NCBI RefSeq assembly: GCF_002836595.1
Contig: NZ_PJBB01000003.1
Location: forward strand, 4,314,501-4,378,500
DNA length: 64,000 nt
Direction of reading: 5' to 3'
Source: Tenacibaculum sp. Bg11-29
GTDB taxonomy: Bacteria; Bacteroidota; Bacteroidia; Flavobacteriales; Flavobacteriaceae
Shown here: positions 29,296 to 40,106 of the stretch, in pieces
Numbering within the stretch: position 1 is the stretch's first letter
Layout of the letters: each line of letters starts with the position of its first letter
Notes under the pieces: generated by a model
What the model was told of the DNA's origin: nothing
Database searches by the model: none
What the model saw: only the letters and a program-made list of their open reading frames with translations
Program-made: the position numbers and the translations under genes

Positions 29296-29841
29296 TTATG
29301 CAGATTTACCTGCTTTTCTTCTTAATATCTCTCCTACAAACTTAATACCTTTCCCTTTATATGGCTCTGGAGCACGGAAAGAACGGATTTTAGCCGCAAC
29401 TTGACCAACTAATTGTTTGTCAAATGAAGATAACTTAATGATTGGGTTTTTACCTTTGTCAGATACTGTTTCAACCTTTACTTCAGGAGCTAAGTTTAAA
29501 ACAATGTTATGAGAAAAACCTAAAGCTAAATCTAATTTTTGCCCTTGGTTAGATGCTCTATAACCTACACCAACTAATTCTAATTCCTTAGTATAACCCT
29601 TAGTAACACCTTCAATCATATTACTGATTAAAGCACGATATAAACCGTGTGCTGCTCTATGATCTTTACTATCTGATGCTCTTTTAACTCTTAAAACACC
29701 ATCTTCAATTTCTGCAGTAATTTCAGATTTTAACTCTTGAGTTAATTCTCCTAGTTTACCTTTTACTGTAACCACATTTCCGTCTACTTTAACTTCAACA
29801 CCTTGTGGTAATGCGATTGGATTTTTTCCTATTCTACTCAT
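29296..29841 (-). CDS. rplF: 50S ribosomal protein L6
   Basis: 181 residues, two repeated L6 domains; the signature PEPYKGKGIKFVGE lies near the C-terminus. L6 is near the sarcin-ricin loop and factor-binding site. It is 12 bases after rpsH. Confidence 0.98.
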   Translation of the reverse strand: MSRIGKNPIALPQGVEVKVDGNVVTVKGKLGELTQELKSEITAEIEDGVLRVKRASDSKDHRAAHGLYRALISNMIEGVTKGYTKELELVGVGYRASNQGQKLDLALGFSHNIVLNLAPEVKVETVSDKGKNPIIKLSSFDKQLVGQVAAKIRSFRAPEPYKGKGIKFVGEILRRKAGKSA

Positions 29842-29853
29842 TGTACAAAGTGA

Positions 29854-30252
29854 TTAATAAACGTAACATAATACTTCTCCACCAACATTTTCTTGTTTAG
29901 CTTTCTTGTTTGTCATTACACCTTTAGATGTAGAAACAATAGCAATACCTAAACCGTTTAATACTCTTGGCATCTCTTTAGAGCCAACGTATTTACGTAA
30001 ACCTGGTGTTGAAATTCTTTGAATCTTTCTGATTACTGATTCTTTCGTGTCTCTGTCGTATTTTAAAGCAATCTTAATTGTTCCCTGAACTTTATCGTCA
30101 TTGAACTGATAACTTAAAACATAACCTTGATCGAACAAAATTTTCGTCATTTCCTTCTTCAGTTTTGAAGCAGGAATCTCAACTACTCGATGATTTGCTG
30201 CAATAGCATTTCTCACTCGAGTAAGAAAATCCGCAATTGGATCTGTATACAT
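29854..30252 (-). CDS. rpsH: 30S ribosomal protein S8
   Basis: 132 residues, starting MYTDPIADFLTRVRNA, with the C-terminal STSKGVMTNKKAK signature. S8 binds the central domain of 16S rRNA and in other bacteria represses its own operon. Here it is the first gene after a terminator and a 355-base gap, so it heads a separate transcription unit. Confidence 0.98.
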   Translation of the reverse strand: MYTDPIADFLTRVRNAIAANHRVVEIPASKLKKEMTKILFDQGYVLSYQFNDDKVQGTIKIALKYDRDTKESVIRKIQRISTPGLRKYVGSKEMPRVLNGLGIAIVSTSKGVMTNKKAKQENVGGEVLCYVY

Positions 30253-30267
30253 AATTAATTAAATTGA

Positions 30268-30304
30268 GGTTTTGGTATTCGATAATTATTATAATTATCA
30301 AACC
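30268..30304 (-). promoter_or_regulatory. Structured leader hairpin upstream of rpsH
   Basis: Outer arms GGTTT (30268-30272) and AAACC (30300-30304) and an inner perfect 8-bp stem GATAATTA (30281-30288) with TAATTATC (30292-30299) lie 16 bases before the rpsH start. It may be a site for feedback by S8 or another ribosomal protein; this is inferred. Confidence 0.5.
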
Positions 30305-30413
30305 TGAAACCAGTTAATATTCTTTTTTTGCTTTTTCTGGTGAATCTCATAAGCATTATACTATTTACTAGTATTTACCTACAAGGCATAATTCATCCTA
30401 TAAAAACAGAATG

Positions 30414-30421
30414 CAAATATA
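30414..30421 (-). promoter_or_regulatory. Candidate promoter -7 box for the rpsH-rplQ part
   Basis: TATATTTG on the minus strand is a perfect TAnnTTTG, about 160 bases upstream of rpsH. No clear TTTG at -33. It lies downstream of the rpsN terminator, where a new promoter is needed. Confidence 0.5.
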
Positions 30422-30539
30422 CATAAACTTTTGTAAAATAGAACCTTTTTAAGACTTATCATTTTGAGTCTTAATTTATTGGCTATTAATGTGTTTATTT
30501 TTTTCATAGAAAGACAATTAAAACAGCAAAAAAAAATAG

Positions 30540-30583
30540 GTAAAAACAAAAAAGGTATACAACTGTTAAAAGTTGTATACCTT
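30540..30583 (-). terminator. Strong terminator after rpsN inside the spc operon
   Basis: Perfect 13-bp stem: 30552-30564 pairs with 30571-30583 around a 6-base loop, followed on the minus strand by TTTTGTTTTT. It is 25 bases after the rpsN stop. A weaker 6-bp hairpin (30451-30456/30467-30472) lies further on in the same 355-base gap. Confidence 0.85.
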
Positions 30584-30607
30584 ATGTTTATGTATAAAAA
30601 GTGCTGT

Positions 30608-30877
30608 TTACCAGCTTGCCTTCTTAACTCCTGGAATTAATCCTTGGTTAGCCATTTCACGGAAAGTAACACGTGAAACTCCGAACTGACGCATATATCC
30701 TTTAGGACGTCCTGTTAATTTACAACGATTGTGCATTCTAACTGGTGATGCATTCTTTGGTAACTTTTGTAATCCTTCGTAGTCTCCAGCTTCTTTTAAA
30801 GCTTTTCTCTTCTCTGCATACTTAGCTACCACTTTAGCTCTTTTGCGCTCACGCGCTTTCATTGATTCTTTAGCCAT
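30608..30877 (-). CDS. rpsN: 30S ribosomal protein S14
   Basis: 89 residues, the long S14 type with a single Cys in [19 protein letters not shown] and thus no zinc finger (C-minus). It assembles in the 30S head. It is the last gene of the S10-spc transcript before a strong terminator. Confidence 0.98.
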   Translation of the reverse strand: MAKESMKARERKRAKVVAKYAEKRKALKEAGDYEGLQKLPKNASPVRMHNRCKLTGRPKGYMRQFGVSRVTFREMANQGLIPGVKKASW

Positions 30878-30880
30878 CTT

Positions 30881-31432
30881 TTAGTTCTTTTTAAATGGTA
30901 AACCTAATTCAGTTAATAATGATTTAGCTTCTTTATCAGTGTTTGCAGATGTTACAAAAGTAATATCCATACCACTAATTTTTTTTACTTGATCAATATT
31001 AATTTCAGGGTAAATGATTTGTTCAGTAATTCCTAAATTGTAATTACCTCTACCATCAAAACCATTCGCTTTAATTCCGTTAAAATCTCTTACACGTGGT
31101 AAAGAAGCCGTAACTAATCTATCTAAAAATTCGTACATTTTAACTCCTCTTAACGTAACTTTCACACCAATTGGCATTCCTTTACGTAATTTAAAGTTTG
31201 CAACATCTTTCTTAGATATAGTTGAAACTGCTTTTTGACCTGTAATTGTACTTAACTCGTCAATAGCGTATTCTATTAATTTCTTATCTGCTATAGCTGC
31301 ACCAACACCTTTATTTACAACAATTTTTTGTAACTTAGGTACTTGCATTATATTACTATAACCGAATTCTTCAGTAAGAGCTTTTATAACTCTGCTCTTG
31401 TACTCCTCTTTTAATCTTGGTACGTAACTCAT
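30881..31432 (-). CDS. rplE: 50S ribosomal protein L5
   Basis: 183 residues, with [13 protein letters not shown] and [15 protein letters not shown], typical of L5, which binds 5S rRNA and contacts P-site tRNA. It lies 3 bases before rpsN and 2 after rplX. Confidence 0.98.
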   Translation of the reverse strand: MSYVPRLKEEYKSRVIKALTEEFGYSNIMQVPKLQKIVVNKGVGAAIADKKLIEYAIDELSTITGQKAVSTISKKDVANFKLRKGMPIGVKVTLRGVKMYEFLDRLVTASLPRVRDFNGIKANGFDGRGNYNLGITEQIIYPEINIDQVKKISGMDITFVTSANTDKEAKSLLTELGLPFKKN

Positions 31433-31434
31433 TG

Positions 31435-31743
31435 TTATATTGCTTTATCTGATTTCTTTGAAAATCTAATTTTCTTATCTCCCTCTACTTTATAACCAAC
31501 TTTTACAGCTTCACCATTTTCGATTAATGCTAAGTTAGATATATGTAGTGAAGCTTCTTTTTTTACAATTCCTCCTTGAGGACTAGCAGCACTTGGTTTA
31601 GTGTGTTTAGACACCATATTAACTCCTTCTACTAACACTCTATCCTTATCTCTAAGAATTTGTAAAACTTTACCTTCCGATCCTTTATGATCTCCTGCTA
31701 ATACTTTAACAGTATCTCCTGATTTGATTTTGAACTTCTTCAT
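31435..31743 (-). CDS. rplX: 50S ribosomal protein L24
   Basis: 102 residues with an N-terminal KOW motif ([20 protein letters not shown], residues 7-26). L24 starts 50S assembly. It is 12 bases after rplN. Confidence 0.98.
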   Translation of the reverse strand: MKKFKIKSGDTVKVLAGDHKGSEGKVLQILRDKDRVLVEGVNMVSKHTKPSAASPQGGIVKKEASLHISNLALIENGEAVKVGYKVEGDKKIRFSKKSDKAI

Positions 31744-31755
31744 CTTAATGTCGAT

Positions 31756-32124
31756 TTAAAGCACTTCAGGTGCTAATGATACTATCTTCATAAATTGCTT
31801 ATCACGTAATTCACGGGCAACAGGACCAAATACACGTGTTCCTCTCATCTCCTCTGTAGGATTTAAAAGTACACAAGCATTATCATCAAATCTGATATAT
31901 GATCCGTCCTTACGTCTAATTTCCTTTTTAGTACGAACAACAACTGCACGAGATACTTGACCTTTTTTTACACTTCCGTTTGGAGTTGCAGACTTTACAG
32001 TAACTACAATTTTATCTCCAACACTAGCATAACGCTTTCTTGTTCCTCCTAAAACTCTTATCACTAAAACTTCTTTTGCTCCAGTGTTATCTGCGACTCT
32101 TAATCTTGATTCTGTCTGTAACAT
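31756..32124 (-). CDS. rplN: 50S ribosomal protein L14
   Basis: 122 residues, with the L14 start [18 protein letters not shown] and the [28 protein letters not shown] segment split over residues 86-109. It is on the 50S interface side near the factor site. It lies 1 base after rpsQ. Confidence 0.98.
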   Translation of the reverse strand: MLQTESRLRVADNTGAKEVLVIRVLGGTRKRYASVGDKIVVTVKSATPNGSVKKGQVSRAVVVRTKKEIRRKDGSYIRFDDNACVLLNPTEEMRGTRVFGPVARELRDKQFMKIVSLAPEVL

Positions 32125-32125
32125 A

Positions 32126-32383
32126 TTATTTAGCTCTTTCTAAGATTTCTACTAATCTCCAACGTTTAGATTTACTCATAGGACGTGTTTCCATTATCCT
32201 AACTGTATCACCTTCGTTGCAGTCATTCTTCTCGTCATGTGCAACGTACTTCTTCGTCTTTAATACGAATTTACCGTACATTGGGTGCTTGGTTCTTTTT
32301 ACCTCGTTAACAACAATAGATTTCTCCATTTTGTTACTAGATACTACACCTATTCTCTCTTTTCTAAGATTTCTTTTTTCCAT
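32126..32383 (-). CDS. rpsQ: 30S ribosomal protein S17
   Basis: 85-residue OB-fold protein with [21 protein letters not shown] and the [18 protein letters not shown] signature. It binds the 5' domain of 16S rRNA. It is 18 bases after rpmC. Confidence 0.98.
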   Translation of the reverse strand: MEKRNLRKERIGVVSSNKMEKSIVVNEVKRTKHPMYGKFVLKTKKYVAHDEKNDCNEGDTVRIMETRPMSKSKRWRLVEILERAK

Positions 32384-32401
32384 CTTTAAAACTGACTAGA
32401 A

Positions 32402-32593
32402 TTATTGTAATTCTCTTTTAGTTAACTCTGTAGCAATTCTTGCTACAGTTTTTCTTAAGCTTTTAATCTGCATTGGGTTTTCCAATGGAGTTATGGCGTG
32501 AGCCATCTTAAGATCCGTATAATTTTTCTTTAACGTTACTAACCTTCCTTGTAAGTCGGTAGTTGTTAATTCTTTAATTTCTGATTGTTTCAT
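32402..32593 (-). CDS. rpmC: 50S ribosomal protein L29
   Basis: 63 residues, two-helix protein with KSLRKTVARIATELTKREL at the end, typical of L29 at the exit tunnel. It lies 11 bases after rplP. Confidence 0.98.
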   Translation of the reverse strand: MKQSEIKELTTTDLQGRLVTLKKNYTDLKMAHAITPLENPMQIKSLRKTVARIATELTKRELQ

Positions 32594-32604
32594 TCTATAT
32601 AGAA

Positions 32605-33036
32605 TTAAGCGTTAAAATCAAAATCTCTTGCGATAACAAACCTAGTTTTCACTGGAAGTTTCTGTGCTGCTAAACGTAAAGCTTCTTTTGCAACATTCAT
32701 TGGCACTCCACCAACTTCAAACAAAATTCTTCCTGGTTTAATAACTGACACGAAATGATCTGGTGCACCTTTACCTTTACCCATACGTACTTCTAATGGC
32801 TTCTTGGTAATAGGTTTGTCTGGAAATATTTTAATCCAAAGCTGACCTTCTCTTTTCATATGACGAGTTGCCGCAATACGAGCTGCCTCTATTTGGCGAG
32901 ATGTAAGTAAGTTCTGATCTAATGATTTGATACCAAACATTCCGTTAGAAAGTTGAGTACCTCTACCAGAGTTACCATTCATATTTCCTTTCGCCTTCTG
33001 TACCTTACGGTATTTTACTCTTTTTGGCTGTAACAT
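32605..33036 (-). CDS. rplP: 50S ribosomal protein L16
   Basis: 143 residues, beginning [16 protein letters not shown], with the conserved [13 protein letters not shown] segment that lies near the A-site. Slightly longer than the common 135-139 residues. It is 22 bases after rpsC. Confidence 0.98.
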   Translation of the reverse strand: MLQPKRVKYRKVQKAKGNMNGNSGRGTQLSNGMFGIKSLDQNLLTSRQIEAARIAATRHMKREGQLWIKIFPDKPITKKPLEVRMGKGKGAPDHFVSVIKPGRILFEVGGVPMNVAKEALRLAAQKLPVKTRFVIARDFDFNA

Positions 33037-33058
33037 TTTTAATTTCTAATTTTAAAAA

Positions 33059-33784
33059 TTATTTTCTTCTGCGAGGTTGTTGTGGACGTTTATTACCACC
33101 ACCTTTATTAGCACCACCTTTTTGTTTAGATAATCCTACTAATGGAGATAATTCGCGTTTTCCATAAACCTCACCTTTCATGATCCATACCTTAATACCT
33201 AATCTTCCGTATTGTGTATGTGCCTCAACAAGTGCGTAATCAATGTCTGCTCTAAAAGTAGAAAGAGGAATTCTTCCTTCTTTATAATGCTCAGAACGTG
33301 CCATTTCAGCTCCATTTAAACGACCAGATATTTGGATTTTAATCCCTTCTGAATTCATTCTCATTGCAGCAGTAATAGCCATTTTAGTAGCACGCTTGTA
33401 AGAAATTCTATTTTCAATTTGACGTGCAACACTTGCTGCAACTAATTTAGCATCTAATTCTGGACGCTTAATTTCAAAAATATTAATTTGAACTTCTTTT
33501 CCTGTAATTTTCTTAAGCTCTTCTTTTAACTTGTCTACCTCTTGACCTCCTTTACCAATAATGATACCTGGACGAGCAGTAGTGATAGTAACGGTTACAA
33601 GTTTAAGTGTGCGCTCAATAATTATTCTTGATACACTTGCTTTAAATAAACGAGCATTAATATACTCTCTTATTTTAAAATCTTCCGCTAATTTATCTCC
33701 GTAGTCATTTCCACCATACCAGTTAGATTCCCATCCTCTGATAATTCCTAAACGATTCCCTATTGGATTTGTTTTTTGTCCCAT
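33059..33784 (-). CDS. rpsC: 30S ribosomal protein S3
   Basis: 241 residues, with a KH RNA-binding domain ([18 protein letters not shown]) and the C-terminal S3 domain. The tail ([19 protein letters not shown]) is Gly/Arg-rich. S3 is at the mRNA entry site. It lies 11 bases after rplV. Confidence 0.98.
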   Translation of the reverse strand: MGQKTNPIGNRLGIIRGWESNWYGGNDYGDKLAEDFKIREYINARLFKASVSRIIIERTLKLVTVTITTARPGIIIGKGGQEVDKLKEELKKITGKEVQINIFEIKRPELDAKLVAASVARQIENRISYKRATKMAITAAMRMNSEGIKIQISGRLNGAEMARSEHYKEGRIPLSTFRADIDYALVEAHTQYGRLGIKVWIMKGEVYGKRELSPLVGLSKQKGGANKGGGNKRPQQPRRRK

Positions 33785-33795
33785 GTCTACTTCAA

Positions 33796-34203
33796 TTAAT
33801 TACTTTGAATATTTTTACTTCCTAACTCTAAAGTAACGTGATTAGAACGCTTACGAATTCTATGTGCACGACCTTGTGGAGCTGGTCTTAATCTTTTTAA
33901 CATACCTGCGCTATCAACACAAATAGTCTTCACAAATAATCCAGCATCTTCGATACTAGCATCTTCATTCTTAGCTTGCCAGTTTGCAATTGCAGACATT
34001 AACAATTTCTCTAAGTTTCTTGATGCTTCTTTTGGACTAAATTTTAAAATTTGTAAAGCTTTTTCAACCTCTACTCCTCTTACTAGATCTGCTACCAAAC
34101 GCATTTTTCTTGGTGATGTAGGACAATTAGTTATTTTAGCAAAAGCTCTTGACTTTCTTGCTTCTTTTAACTGTAATGCCATGTTATGTTTACGACTTCC
34201 CAT
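33796..34203 (-). CDS. rplV: 50S ribosomal protein L22
   Basis: 135 residues; [14 protein letters not shown] near the start and the tunnel hairpin [20 protein letters not shown] at 106-125 are typical. The first seven residues (MGSRKHN) could be untranslated if Met8 is used. It lies 9 bases after rpsS. Confidence 0.98.
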   Translation of the reverse strand: MGSRKHNMALQLKEARKSRAFAKITNCPTSPRKMRLVADLVRGVEVEKALQILKFSPKEASRNLEKLLMSAIANWQAKNEDASIEDAGLFVKTICVDSAGMLKRLRPAPQGRAHRIRKRSNHVTLELGSKNIQSN

Positions 34204-34212
34204 AATTTCCTA

Positions 34213-34491
34213 CTATTTTTTTCCTTTATTTTTTGCACCAGCGTGCCCTCTAAAAGAACGTGTTGGTGAAAATTCGCCTAATTTATGACCTACCATGTTT
34301 TCTGTAACGTAAACTGGTACAAACTGACGTCCGTTATGAACAGCAATTGTTTGCCCTACGAAATCTGGAGTAATCATACTTGCTCTTGACCAAGTTTTGA
34401 TAACTGATTTACTCTCAGTTTCAACGTTAGTTAACACTTTTTTCTCTAGTTTATAGTGAACGAAAGGTCCTTTTTTTAATGATCTTGCCAT
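34213..34491 (-). CDS. rpsS: 30S ribosomal protein S19
   Basis: 92 residues, [19 protein letters not shown], with the [16 protein letters not shown] signature. Located in the 30S head near S13. It lies 3 bases after rplB. Confidence 0.98.
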   Translation of the reverse strand: MARSLKKGPFVHYKLEKKVLTNVETESKSVIKTWSRASMITPDFVGQTIAVHNGRQFVPVYVTENMVGHKLGEFSPTRSFRGHAGAKNKGKK

Positions 34492-34494
34492 GGT

Positions 34495-35319
34495 TTATTT
34501 CTTTCTACGTTCTATAATATACTTATTACTAGCTTTAGTTTTAGATCTAGTCTTAAACCCTTTAGCTGGAATACCGTTTCTTGATCTTGGATGTCCTCCT
34601 GAAGAACGTCCTTCACCACCACCCATTGGGTGATCAACAGGATTCATACGTACAGCATTAACTCTTGGTCTCTTACCTAACCATCTTGATCTACCTGCTT
34701 TACCAGAAACTAGTAATTGGTGATCTGAATTAGATACAACCCCGATAGTTGCCATACAAGTTAACAAGATTAATCTTGTTTCACCTGAAGGTAACTTAAC
34801 TGTTGCATATTTACCATCTCTTGCCATTAATTGAGCGAATGAACCAGCAGAACGAGCCATAACAGCTCCTTGACCTGGATGTAACTCAATACAAGAAATT
34901 GTAGTTCCTAAAGGAATTTCGCTTAAGTACATAGCATTTCCAATTTCTGGAGCTAAGTTCTTACCTGAAACGATTACCTGACCTACTGTTAAACCGTTTT
35001 GTGCAATTACATAACGCTTTTCACCATCAGCATAACTAAGTAAAGCAATAAATGCAGTACGATTTGGATCGTACTCTATAGTTTTTACTGTTGCAGGGAT
35101 ACCTTGTTTATCTCTTTTAAAATCGATAATACGGTATTTTTGTTTATGACCTCCACCGATGTTACGTGTAGTCATTCTACCCTGGTTGTTTCGACCTCCA
35201 GATCGTTTTTTCGGAGCAAGTAAACTTTTCTCCGGCTTATCAGTTGTTATGGTGTCGAACCCATTTACAACTCTAAAACGCTGACCTGGTGTTATTGGTT
35301 TTAATTTTCTAACTGACAT
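34495..35319 (-). CDS. rplB: 50S ribosomal protein L2
   Basis: 274 residues, one of the most conserved 50S proteins and needed for subunit joining and peptidyl transfer. [20 protein letters not shown] carries the conserved His of the loop near the catalytic centre. It lies 11 bases after rplW. Confidence 0.98.
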   Translation of the reverse strand: MSVRKLKPITPGQRFRVVNGFDTITTDKPEKSLLAPKKRSGGRNNQGRMTTRNIGGGHKQKYRIIDFKRDKQGIPATVKTIEYDPNRTAFIALLSYADGEKRYVIAQNGLTVGQVIVSGKNLAPEIGNAMYLSEIPLGTTISCIELHPGQGAVMARSAGSFAQLMARDGKYATVKLPSGETRLILLTCMATIGVVSNSDHQLLVSGKAGRSRWLGKRPRVNAVRMNPVDHPMGGGEGRSSGGHPRSRNGIPAKGFKTRSKTKASNKYIIERRKK

Positions 35320-35330
35320 TTTGTCTTTTC

Positions 35331-35621
35331 TTAAAGATTGTTATAAAAATCAATAGTTTCTCCTTCAGATACCTGAACGATCGCTTTTTTGTATCCACTT
35401 GTTATTCCTGTAACTAAACCTTTCTTAGTATGCTTAGTTTTTCTTTTAAGAGGATAATTCATTGTCTTAACAGACTTTATTGCTACACCATAAGTTGCTT
35501 CAACAGCACCTTTGATTTCCAATTTATTAGCTTTACTGTTTACAACAAATGCATAACGGTTATTCACCTCACTATCATTTGTCGCTTTTTCCGTAATAAT
35601 AGGTTTTATTAAAATACTCAT
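35331..35621 (-). CDS. rplW: 50S ribosomal protein L23
   Basis: 96 residues with the [12 protein letters not shown] start and [15 protein letters not shown] core. L23 at the tunnel exit is the docking site for trigger factor and SRP. It lies 8 bases after rplD. Confidence 0.98.
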   Translation of the reverse strand: MSILIKPIITEKATNDSEVNNRYAFVVNSKANKLEIKGAVEATYGVAIKSVKTMNYPLKRKTKHTKKGLVTGITSGYKKAIVQVSEGETIDFYNNL

Positions 35622-35629
35622 TTCTTTGC

Positions 35630-36259
35630 CTATTTACTTAAGTTAGATTGAATTCCTTCTAAAGTGCTTTCAGAAATAATTACTTTCTTAGCGTCTAAAA
35701 CACTGTATGTAATAACTCCTGTAGCATTTACTACTTTAGTTTCTTTTATGTTACGAGATGATAAGTAAACATTGTCACTAGCTTCTCCTAATATAAATAA
35801 AGACTTTTTAGAGTCTAATTCTAAAGCTTTTAAAACATTGATAAATTCTTTAGTTTTTGGAGTTTCAAAATTAAAATCTTCAACAACAACTATATTATTA
35901 TCTTTTGCTTGTATACTTAAAGCTGACTTACGTGCTAAACGCTTTAAGTTCTTATTTAACTTGAAAGAGTAGCTTCTTGGTCTTGGTCCAAACATACGTC
36001 CACCACCTCTGAAAACTCCAGATTTGATAGAACCAGCACGTGCAGTACCTGTTCCTTTCTGCTTCTTAATCTTTCTTGTACTACCAGCTATCTCTGCTCT
36101 TTCTTTAGACTTGTGAGTTCCTTGTCTTTGATTAGCCAAGTACTGCTTTACATCTAAATAAATTGCGTGATCATTTGGTTCAATACCGAATACCTCGTTA
36201 GAAAGTTCAACTTTTCTACCGGTATCTTTTCCTGTAATATCTAAAACTGCTACTTTCAT
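35630..36259 (-). CDS. rplD: 50S ribosomal protein L4
   Basis: 209 residues with the internal extended loop [22 protein letters not shown] that reaches into the tunnel. In E. coli L4 represses the S10 operon by attenuation; the leader of this operon also has a terminator (36973-37002), so a similar role could exist here. It overlaps the rplC stop by one base. Confidence 0.98.
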   Translation of the reverse strand: MKVAVLDITGKDTGRKVELSNEVFGIEPNDHAIYLDVKQYLANQRQGTHKSKERAEIAGSTRKIKKQKGTGTARAGSIKSGVFRGGGRMFGPRPRSYSFKLNKNLKRLARKSALSIQAKDNNIVVVEDFNFETPKTKEFINVLKALELDSKKSLFILGEASDNVYLSSRNIKETKVVNATGVITYSVLDAKKVIISESTLEGIQSNLSK

Positions 36260-36876
36260 TATTTTTCGATAGTTACAAAAGTATTCTTGTGACCAGGAAT
36301 TGCTCCCTTTACTACGATAAGATTCTTATCAGCAACCACTTTTAATACTTTTAAATTTTGAACTTTTACTTTGTCTCCACCCATACGACCTGCCATACGC
36401 ATTCCTTTGAATACTCTTGCAGGATATGATGCAGCACCAATCGAACCAGGAGCTCTTAAACGGTTATGTTGACCGTGAGTTGCTTGACCAACACCGGCAA
36501 ATCCATGACGTTTAACAACACCTTGAAAACCTTTACCTTTTGAAACCCCAGAAACATCTACGAATTCTCCTTCAGTAAAGTGCTCAACAGTAATTGAATC
36601 ACCTAATTTATACTCTCCGTCAAATCCTTGAAATTCAATGACTTTTTTCTTAGCAGATGTACCAGCTTTTTTAAAGTGTCCATCTAAAGCTTTATTCGAG
36701 CTTTTTGCTTTTTTGTCATCGAAACCAAGTTGTACCGCACTATAGCCGTCTACCTCTTCGGTTCTGACTTGGGTAACCACGCATGGCCCTGCTTCGATTA
36801 CTGTACAAGGAATATTCTTCCCGTTTGCATCGAATAAGCTGGTCATACCTACTTTTCTACCTATTAACCCAGACAT
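36259..36876 (-). CDS. rplC: 50S ribosomal protein L3
   Basis: 205 residues, with [18 protein letters not shown] and [15 protein letters not shown] of the L3 loop near the peptidyl-transferase centre. It is the first gene after the S10-operon leader, because rpsJ is left behind a terminator. The 282-base leader is unusual for an inner gene. Confidence 0.98.
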   Translation of the reverse strand: MSGLIGRKVGMTSLFDANGKNIPCTVIEAGPCVVTQVRTEEVDGYSAVQLGFDDKKAKSSNKALDGHFKKAGTSAKKKVIEFQGFDGEYKLGDSITVEHFTEGEFVDVSGVSKGKGFQGVVKRHGFAGVGQATHGQHNRLRAPGSIGAASYPARVFKGMRMAGRMGGDKVKVQNLKVLKVVADKNLIVVKGAIPGHKNTFVTIEK

Positions 36877-36972
36877 ATTTGTTAATTTTAAGACGATAGA
36901 TTTTTATCCAGCGCGTCTATTAATAATAATTATTTGAAACAAATGTTTCAGTTTTCCTTTTAAATTTAACGT

Positions 36973-37002
36973 AAAAAAAAGAGCGAAAAACATCTTCACT
37001 CT
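36973..37002 (-). terminator. Probable attenuator in the S10-operon (rplC) leader
   Basis: On the minus strand AGAGTGAAG pairs with TTTCGCTCT around the 5-base loop ATGTT (two G-U), followed by eight T. It is a complete intrinsic terminator placed between the promoter at 37103-37133 and the rplC start. Upstream hairpins (GAAA/TTTC with ACACC/GGTGT, and AATTCTG/CAGAGTT) could control it. Confidence 0.75.
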
Positions 37003-37102
37003 GAATTTGTTTTTACCATTTTTCCTTCGCGAAACCCTCAGGACATGTTAAACTCTGATTAAAACCAGAATTTTTACACCACGAAACCTAGATTTCGGTG
37101 TG

Positions 37103-37133
37103 CAAAAGTATAAAAAACTTTCGGTTTAACAAA
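37103..37133 (-). promoter_or_regulatory. Promoter of the S10 operon (rplC onward)
   Basis: TTTG (37130-37133), 19 bases, then TACTTTTG (37103-37110) on the minus strand: a perfect Bacteroidota promoter. The -33 box lies in the loop of the rpsJ terminator, so termination and re-initiation overlap. About 220 bases of leader follow. Confidence 0.85.
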
Positions 37134-37148
37134 ATTAAACCGAAAGTT
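37112..37148 (-). terminator. Terminator of the str operon after rpsJ
   Basis: Perfect 14-bp stem (37116-37129 with 37135-37148) around a 5-base loop, followed on the minus strand by TTTTTTATA. It starts 10 bases after the rpsJ stop. Confidence 0.88.
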
Positions 37149-37158
37149 AGTCATTTAC

Positions 37159-37464
37159 TTATACTTTAATTTCAACTTCAACTCCACTAGGTAACTCAAG
37201 TTTCATTAAAGCATCAATAGTTTTCGAAGAAGAACTATAGATATCTAATAATCTTTTGTAAGCAGATAATTGAAATTGCTCTCTAGATTTTTTGTTTACG
37301 TGTGGTGAACGTAATACAGTAAAAATCTTTTTATTTGTTGGTAAAGGAATTGGTCCGTTTACTACAGCTCCAGTTGACTTTACTGTCTTTACGATTTTTT
37401 CAGCAGATTTATCTACTAAGTTGTAATCGTAAGATTTTAATTTAATTCTAATTTTTTGGCTCAT
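37159..37464 (-). CDS. rpsJ: 30S ribosomal protein S10
   Basis: 101 residues, with the [35 protein letters not shown] stretch across 34-64. S10 is in the 30S head and also serves NusB antitermination. It is joined to the str operon here (12 bases after fusA) and cut off from rplC by a terminator. Confidence 0.98.
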   Translation of the reverse strand: MSQKIRIKLKSYDYNLVDKSAEKIVKTVKSTGAVVNGPIPLPTNKKIFTVLRSPHVNKKSREQFQLSAYKRLLDIYSSSSKTIDALMKLELPSGVEVEIKV

Positions 37465-37476
37465 CTTAATATCTTA

Positions 37477-39594
37477 TTAACCTTTAGATTTTGCAATTAC
37501 ATCCTCAGAAACGTTTGATGGAGTTTCAGTATAGTGAGAAAATTCCATAGTAGAAGTAGCTCTACCAGAAGACATAGTTCTTAAAGCAGTAACATACCCG
37601 AACATTTCAGATAATGGTACTAATGCTTTTACAACTTTAGCTCCAGCACGATCACTCATATCGTTAACCTGACCTCTTCTTCTATTTAAATCTCCTACGA
37701 TATCTCCCATATTTTCTTCAGGAGTTAATACTTCAACCTTCATTAATGGCTCCATAATTCTGGCTTTAGCAGCTTTAGAAGCAGCTTTATAACCCATTTT
37801 TGCAGCTAACTCAAAAGATAATGCATCAGAATCCACAGGGTGGAAAGATCCATCTCTTAAAGTTACTTTCATTGAATCCATTTCATATCCTGCTAAAGGA
37901 CCGTTCTTCATAGCTTCTTTGAATCCTTTCTCTACAGAAGGAATAAACTCTTTAGGAACGTTACCCCCTTTAATTACAGATTTAAATTGTAAACCTTGAA
38001 CACCTTCATCAGCTGGCTCCATAGTAAATGCAATATCAGCAAACTTACCACGACCACCAGATTGTTTCTTATAAACTTCTCTATGTTCCGCAACAGCTGT
38101 AATAGCTTCTTTGTATTCTACTTGTGGCTGACCTTCGTTAACTTCTACTTTGAATTCACGTTTTAAACGATCAACAATAATATCTAAGTGTAACTCACCC
38201 ATTCCAGAAATAATAGTCTGTCCTGAAGCTTCATCTGTTCTTACTGTAAATGTAGGATCTTCTTCTGCTAACTTAGCTAAAGACATTCCTAATTTATCAA
38301 CATCTGCTTTAGTTTTAGGCTCAACCGCGATACCAATTACTGGATCAGGGAAGTCCATCGATTCTAAAACAATAGGATGCTTTTCATCAGATAAAGTATC
38401 TCCTGTTTTAATAGATTTAAATCCTACTGCAGCACCAATATCTCCTGCTTCGATATAATCGATAGCATTTTGCTTATTAGCATGCATTTGATAGATCCGT
38501 GAAATACGTTCTTTTTTACCTGAGCGGTTATTTAAAACGTAAGAACCTGCATTTAAACGACCAGAATATGCTCTAAAAAAGGCTAAACGACCAACGAAAG
38601 GATCTGTTGCTATTTTAAATGCTAAAGCAGCAAATGGCTCCTTTACATCTGGCTTTCTTCTCTCTTCTTTATCTGTGTCTGGATTTACACCTATAACAGC
38701 TTCCTTATCCATTGGTGAAGGTAAATAACGACATACAGCATCTAATAAGAACTGAACACCTTTATTTTTAAACGCTGATCCACAAATCATAGGAATGATA
38801 GACATATCCATTACTGCAGCACGAAGCGCAGCATGCACTTCATCTTCAGTAATTGAATTTTCATCTTCCATGTATTTTTCTAAAAGATTCTCATCATAAG
38901 CAGCAACTTCTTCAATAAGTTTACCACGTAATTCAGCAGCCTCTTCTTTTAAATCTTCTGGAATATCAATGATATCAAATGTAGCTCCTTGAGTTTCATC
39001 ATGCCATACGATAGCACGGTTCTTCACTAAATCTACAATACCTTTAAAATCATCTTCATCACCAATGTTCATTACAATTGGCACTGCATTTGACTTTAAC
39101 ATGTCCTTAACTTGCTGACATACTGCCATAAAATTAGATCCTTGACGGTCCATTTTATTAACAAATCCAATACGTGGTACTTTATAATTATCAGCAAGTC
39201 TCCAGTTAGTTTCAGATTGAGGCTCAACACCATCAACTGCACTAAATAAGAAAACTAATCCATCAAGTACTCTTAATGAACGATTTACTTCAACTGTAAA
39301 ATCAACGTGACCTGGAGTATCAATAATATTAAAGTGATATCCTTTGGTTTCATCAGTTGGTTCTCCATTATTCAAAGGAAACTTCCACTCACAAGTAGTT
39401 GCAGCAGAAGTAATTGTAATACCTCTTTCTTGCTCTTGCTCCATCCAATCCATAGTTGCGGCACCATCATGTACCTCACCTATTTTATGACTAACACCTG
39501 TATAATACAATACACGTTCTGTAGTAGTGGTTTTACCTGCATCAATATGAGCAGCAATTCCAATATTTCTAGTAAATTTTAAATCTCTAGCCAT
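37477..39594 (-). CDS. fusA: Elongation factor G
   Basis: This 705-residue GTPase drives translocation. The G-domain shows [12 protein letters not shown] (P-loop), RGITITSAA (switch I), DTPGHVDF (switch II) and NKMDRQG. Domains II-V follow in the normal order, with ERGITI and RSGETE-like C-terminal features. It is the main EF-G, since it is between rpsG and rpsJ. tuf is not in this window. Confidence 0.98.
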   Translation of the reverse strand: MARDLKFTRNIGIAAHIDAGKTTTTERVLYYTGVSHKIGEVHDGAATMDWMEQEQERGITITSAATTCEWKFPLNNGEPTDETKGYHFNIIDTPGHVDFTVEVNRSLRVLDGLVFLFSAVDGVEPQSETNWRLADNYKVPRIGFVNKMDRQGSNFMAVCQQVKDMLKSNAVPIVMNIGDEDDFKGIVDLVKNRAIVWHDETQGATFDIIDIPEDLKEEAAELRGKLIEEVAAYDENLLEKYMEDENSITEDEVHAALRAAVMDMSIIPMICGSAFKNKGVQFLLDAVCRYLPSPMDKEAVIGVNPDTDKEERRKPDVKEPFAALAFKIATDPFVGRLAFFRAYSGRLNAGSYVLNNRSGKKERISRIYQMHANKQNAIDYIEAGDIGAAVGFKSIKTGDTLSDEKHPIVLESMDFPDPVIGIAVEPKTKADVDKLGMSLAKLAEEDPTFTVRTDEASGQTIISGMGELHLDIIVDRLKREFKVEVNEGQPQVEYKEAITAVAEHREVYKKQSGGRGKFADIAFTMEPADEGVQGLQFKSVIKGGNVPKEFIPSVEKGFKEAMKNGPLAGYEMDSMKVTLRDGSFHPVDSDALSFELAAKMGYKAASKAAKARIMEPLMKVEVLTPEENMGDIVGDLNRRRGQVNDMSDRAGAKVVKALVPLSEMFGYVTALRTMSSGRATSTMEFSHYTETPSNVSEDVIAKSKG

Positions 39595-39597
39595 TTC

Positions 39598-40074
39598 TTA
39601 GAATCTAAAGTGTGAGAATGCTTTGTTAGCTTCGGCCATTTTATGCGTATCTGTACGCTTTTTAACAGCTGCCCCTTCTTCTTTAGCTGCTGCTAAAATT
39701 TCAGCGGCTAAACGTTGTGCCATTGTTTTCTCATTACGCTTACGCGTATAAGTAATCATCCATTTAATTGCCATAGACACTTTACGGTCTGGGCGAATTT
39801 GCATTGGAATTTGGAATGTTGCTCCACCAACACGACGAGAACGAACCTCTACATGTGGCATTACATTTGACAAACCATCTTTCCAAACTTCTAAGGCTGA
39901 TTTTTCTTCGTCAGTCTTTTTTTCGTTTACGATATCCATTGCATCGTAAAATACTTTAAAAGCTACAGATTTTTTACCATCCCACATTAAGTTGTTTACA
40001 AAACGTGTTACCAATTGGTCATTAAACCTTGGATCTGGTAAAAGAACTCTTTTTTTCGCTTTTCTTTTTCTCAT
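39598..40074 (-). CDS. rpsG: 30S ribosomal protein S7
   Basis: 158 residues with [22 protein letters not shown] and the [18 protein letters not shown] signature. It is an assembly initiator of the 30S head and binds at the E-site. It lies 32 bases after rpsL and 3 before fusA. Confidence 0.98.
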   Translation of the reverse strand: MRKRKAKKRVLLPDPRFNDQLVTRFVNNLMWDGKKSVAFKVFYDAMDIVNEKKTDEEKSALEVWKDGLSNVMPHVEVRSRRVGGATFQIPMQIRPDRKVSMAIKWMITYTRKRNEKTMAQRLAAEILAAAKEEGAAVKKRTDTHKMAEANKAFSHFRF

Positions 40075-40106
40075 GTCTTTACATTAAAAAAGTTAATTGA
40101 TTAATT

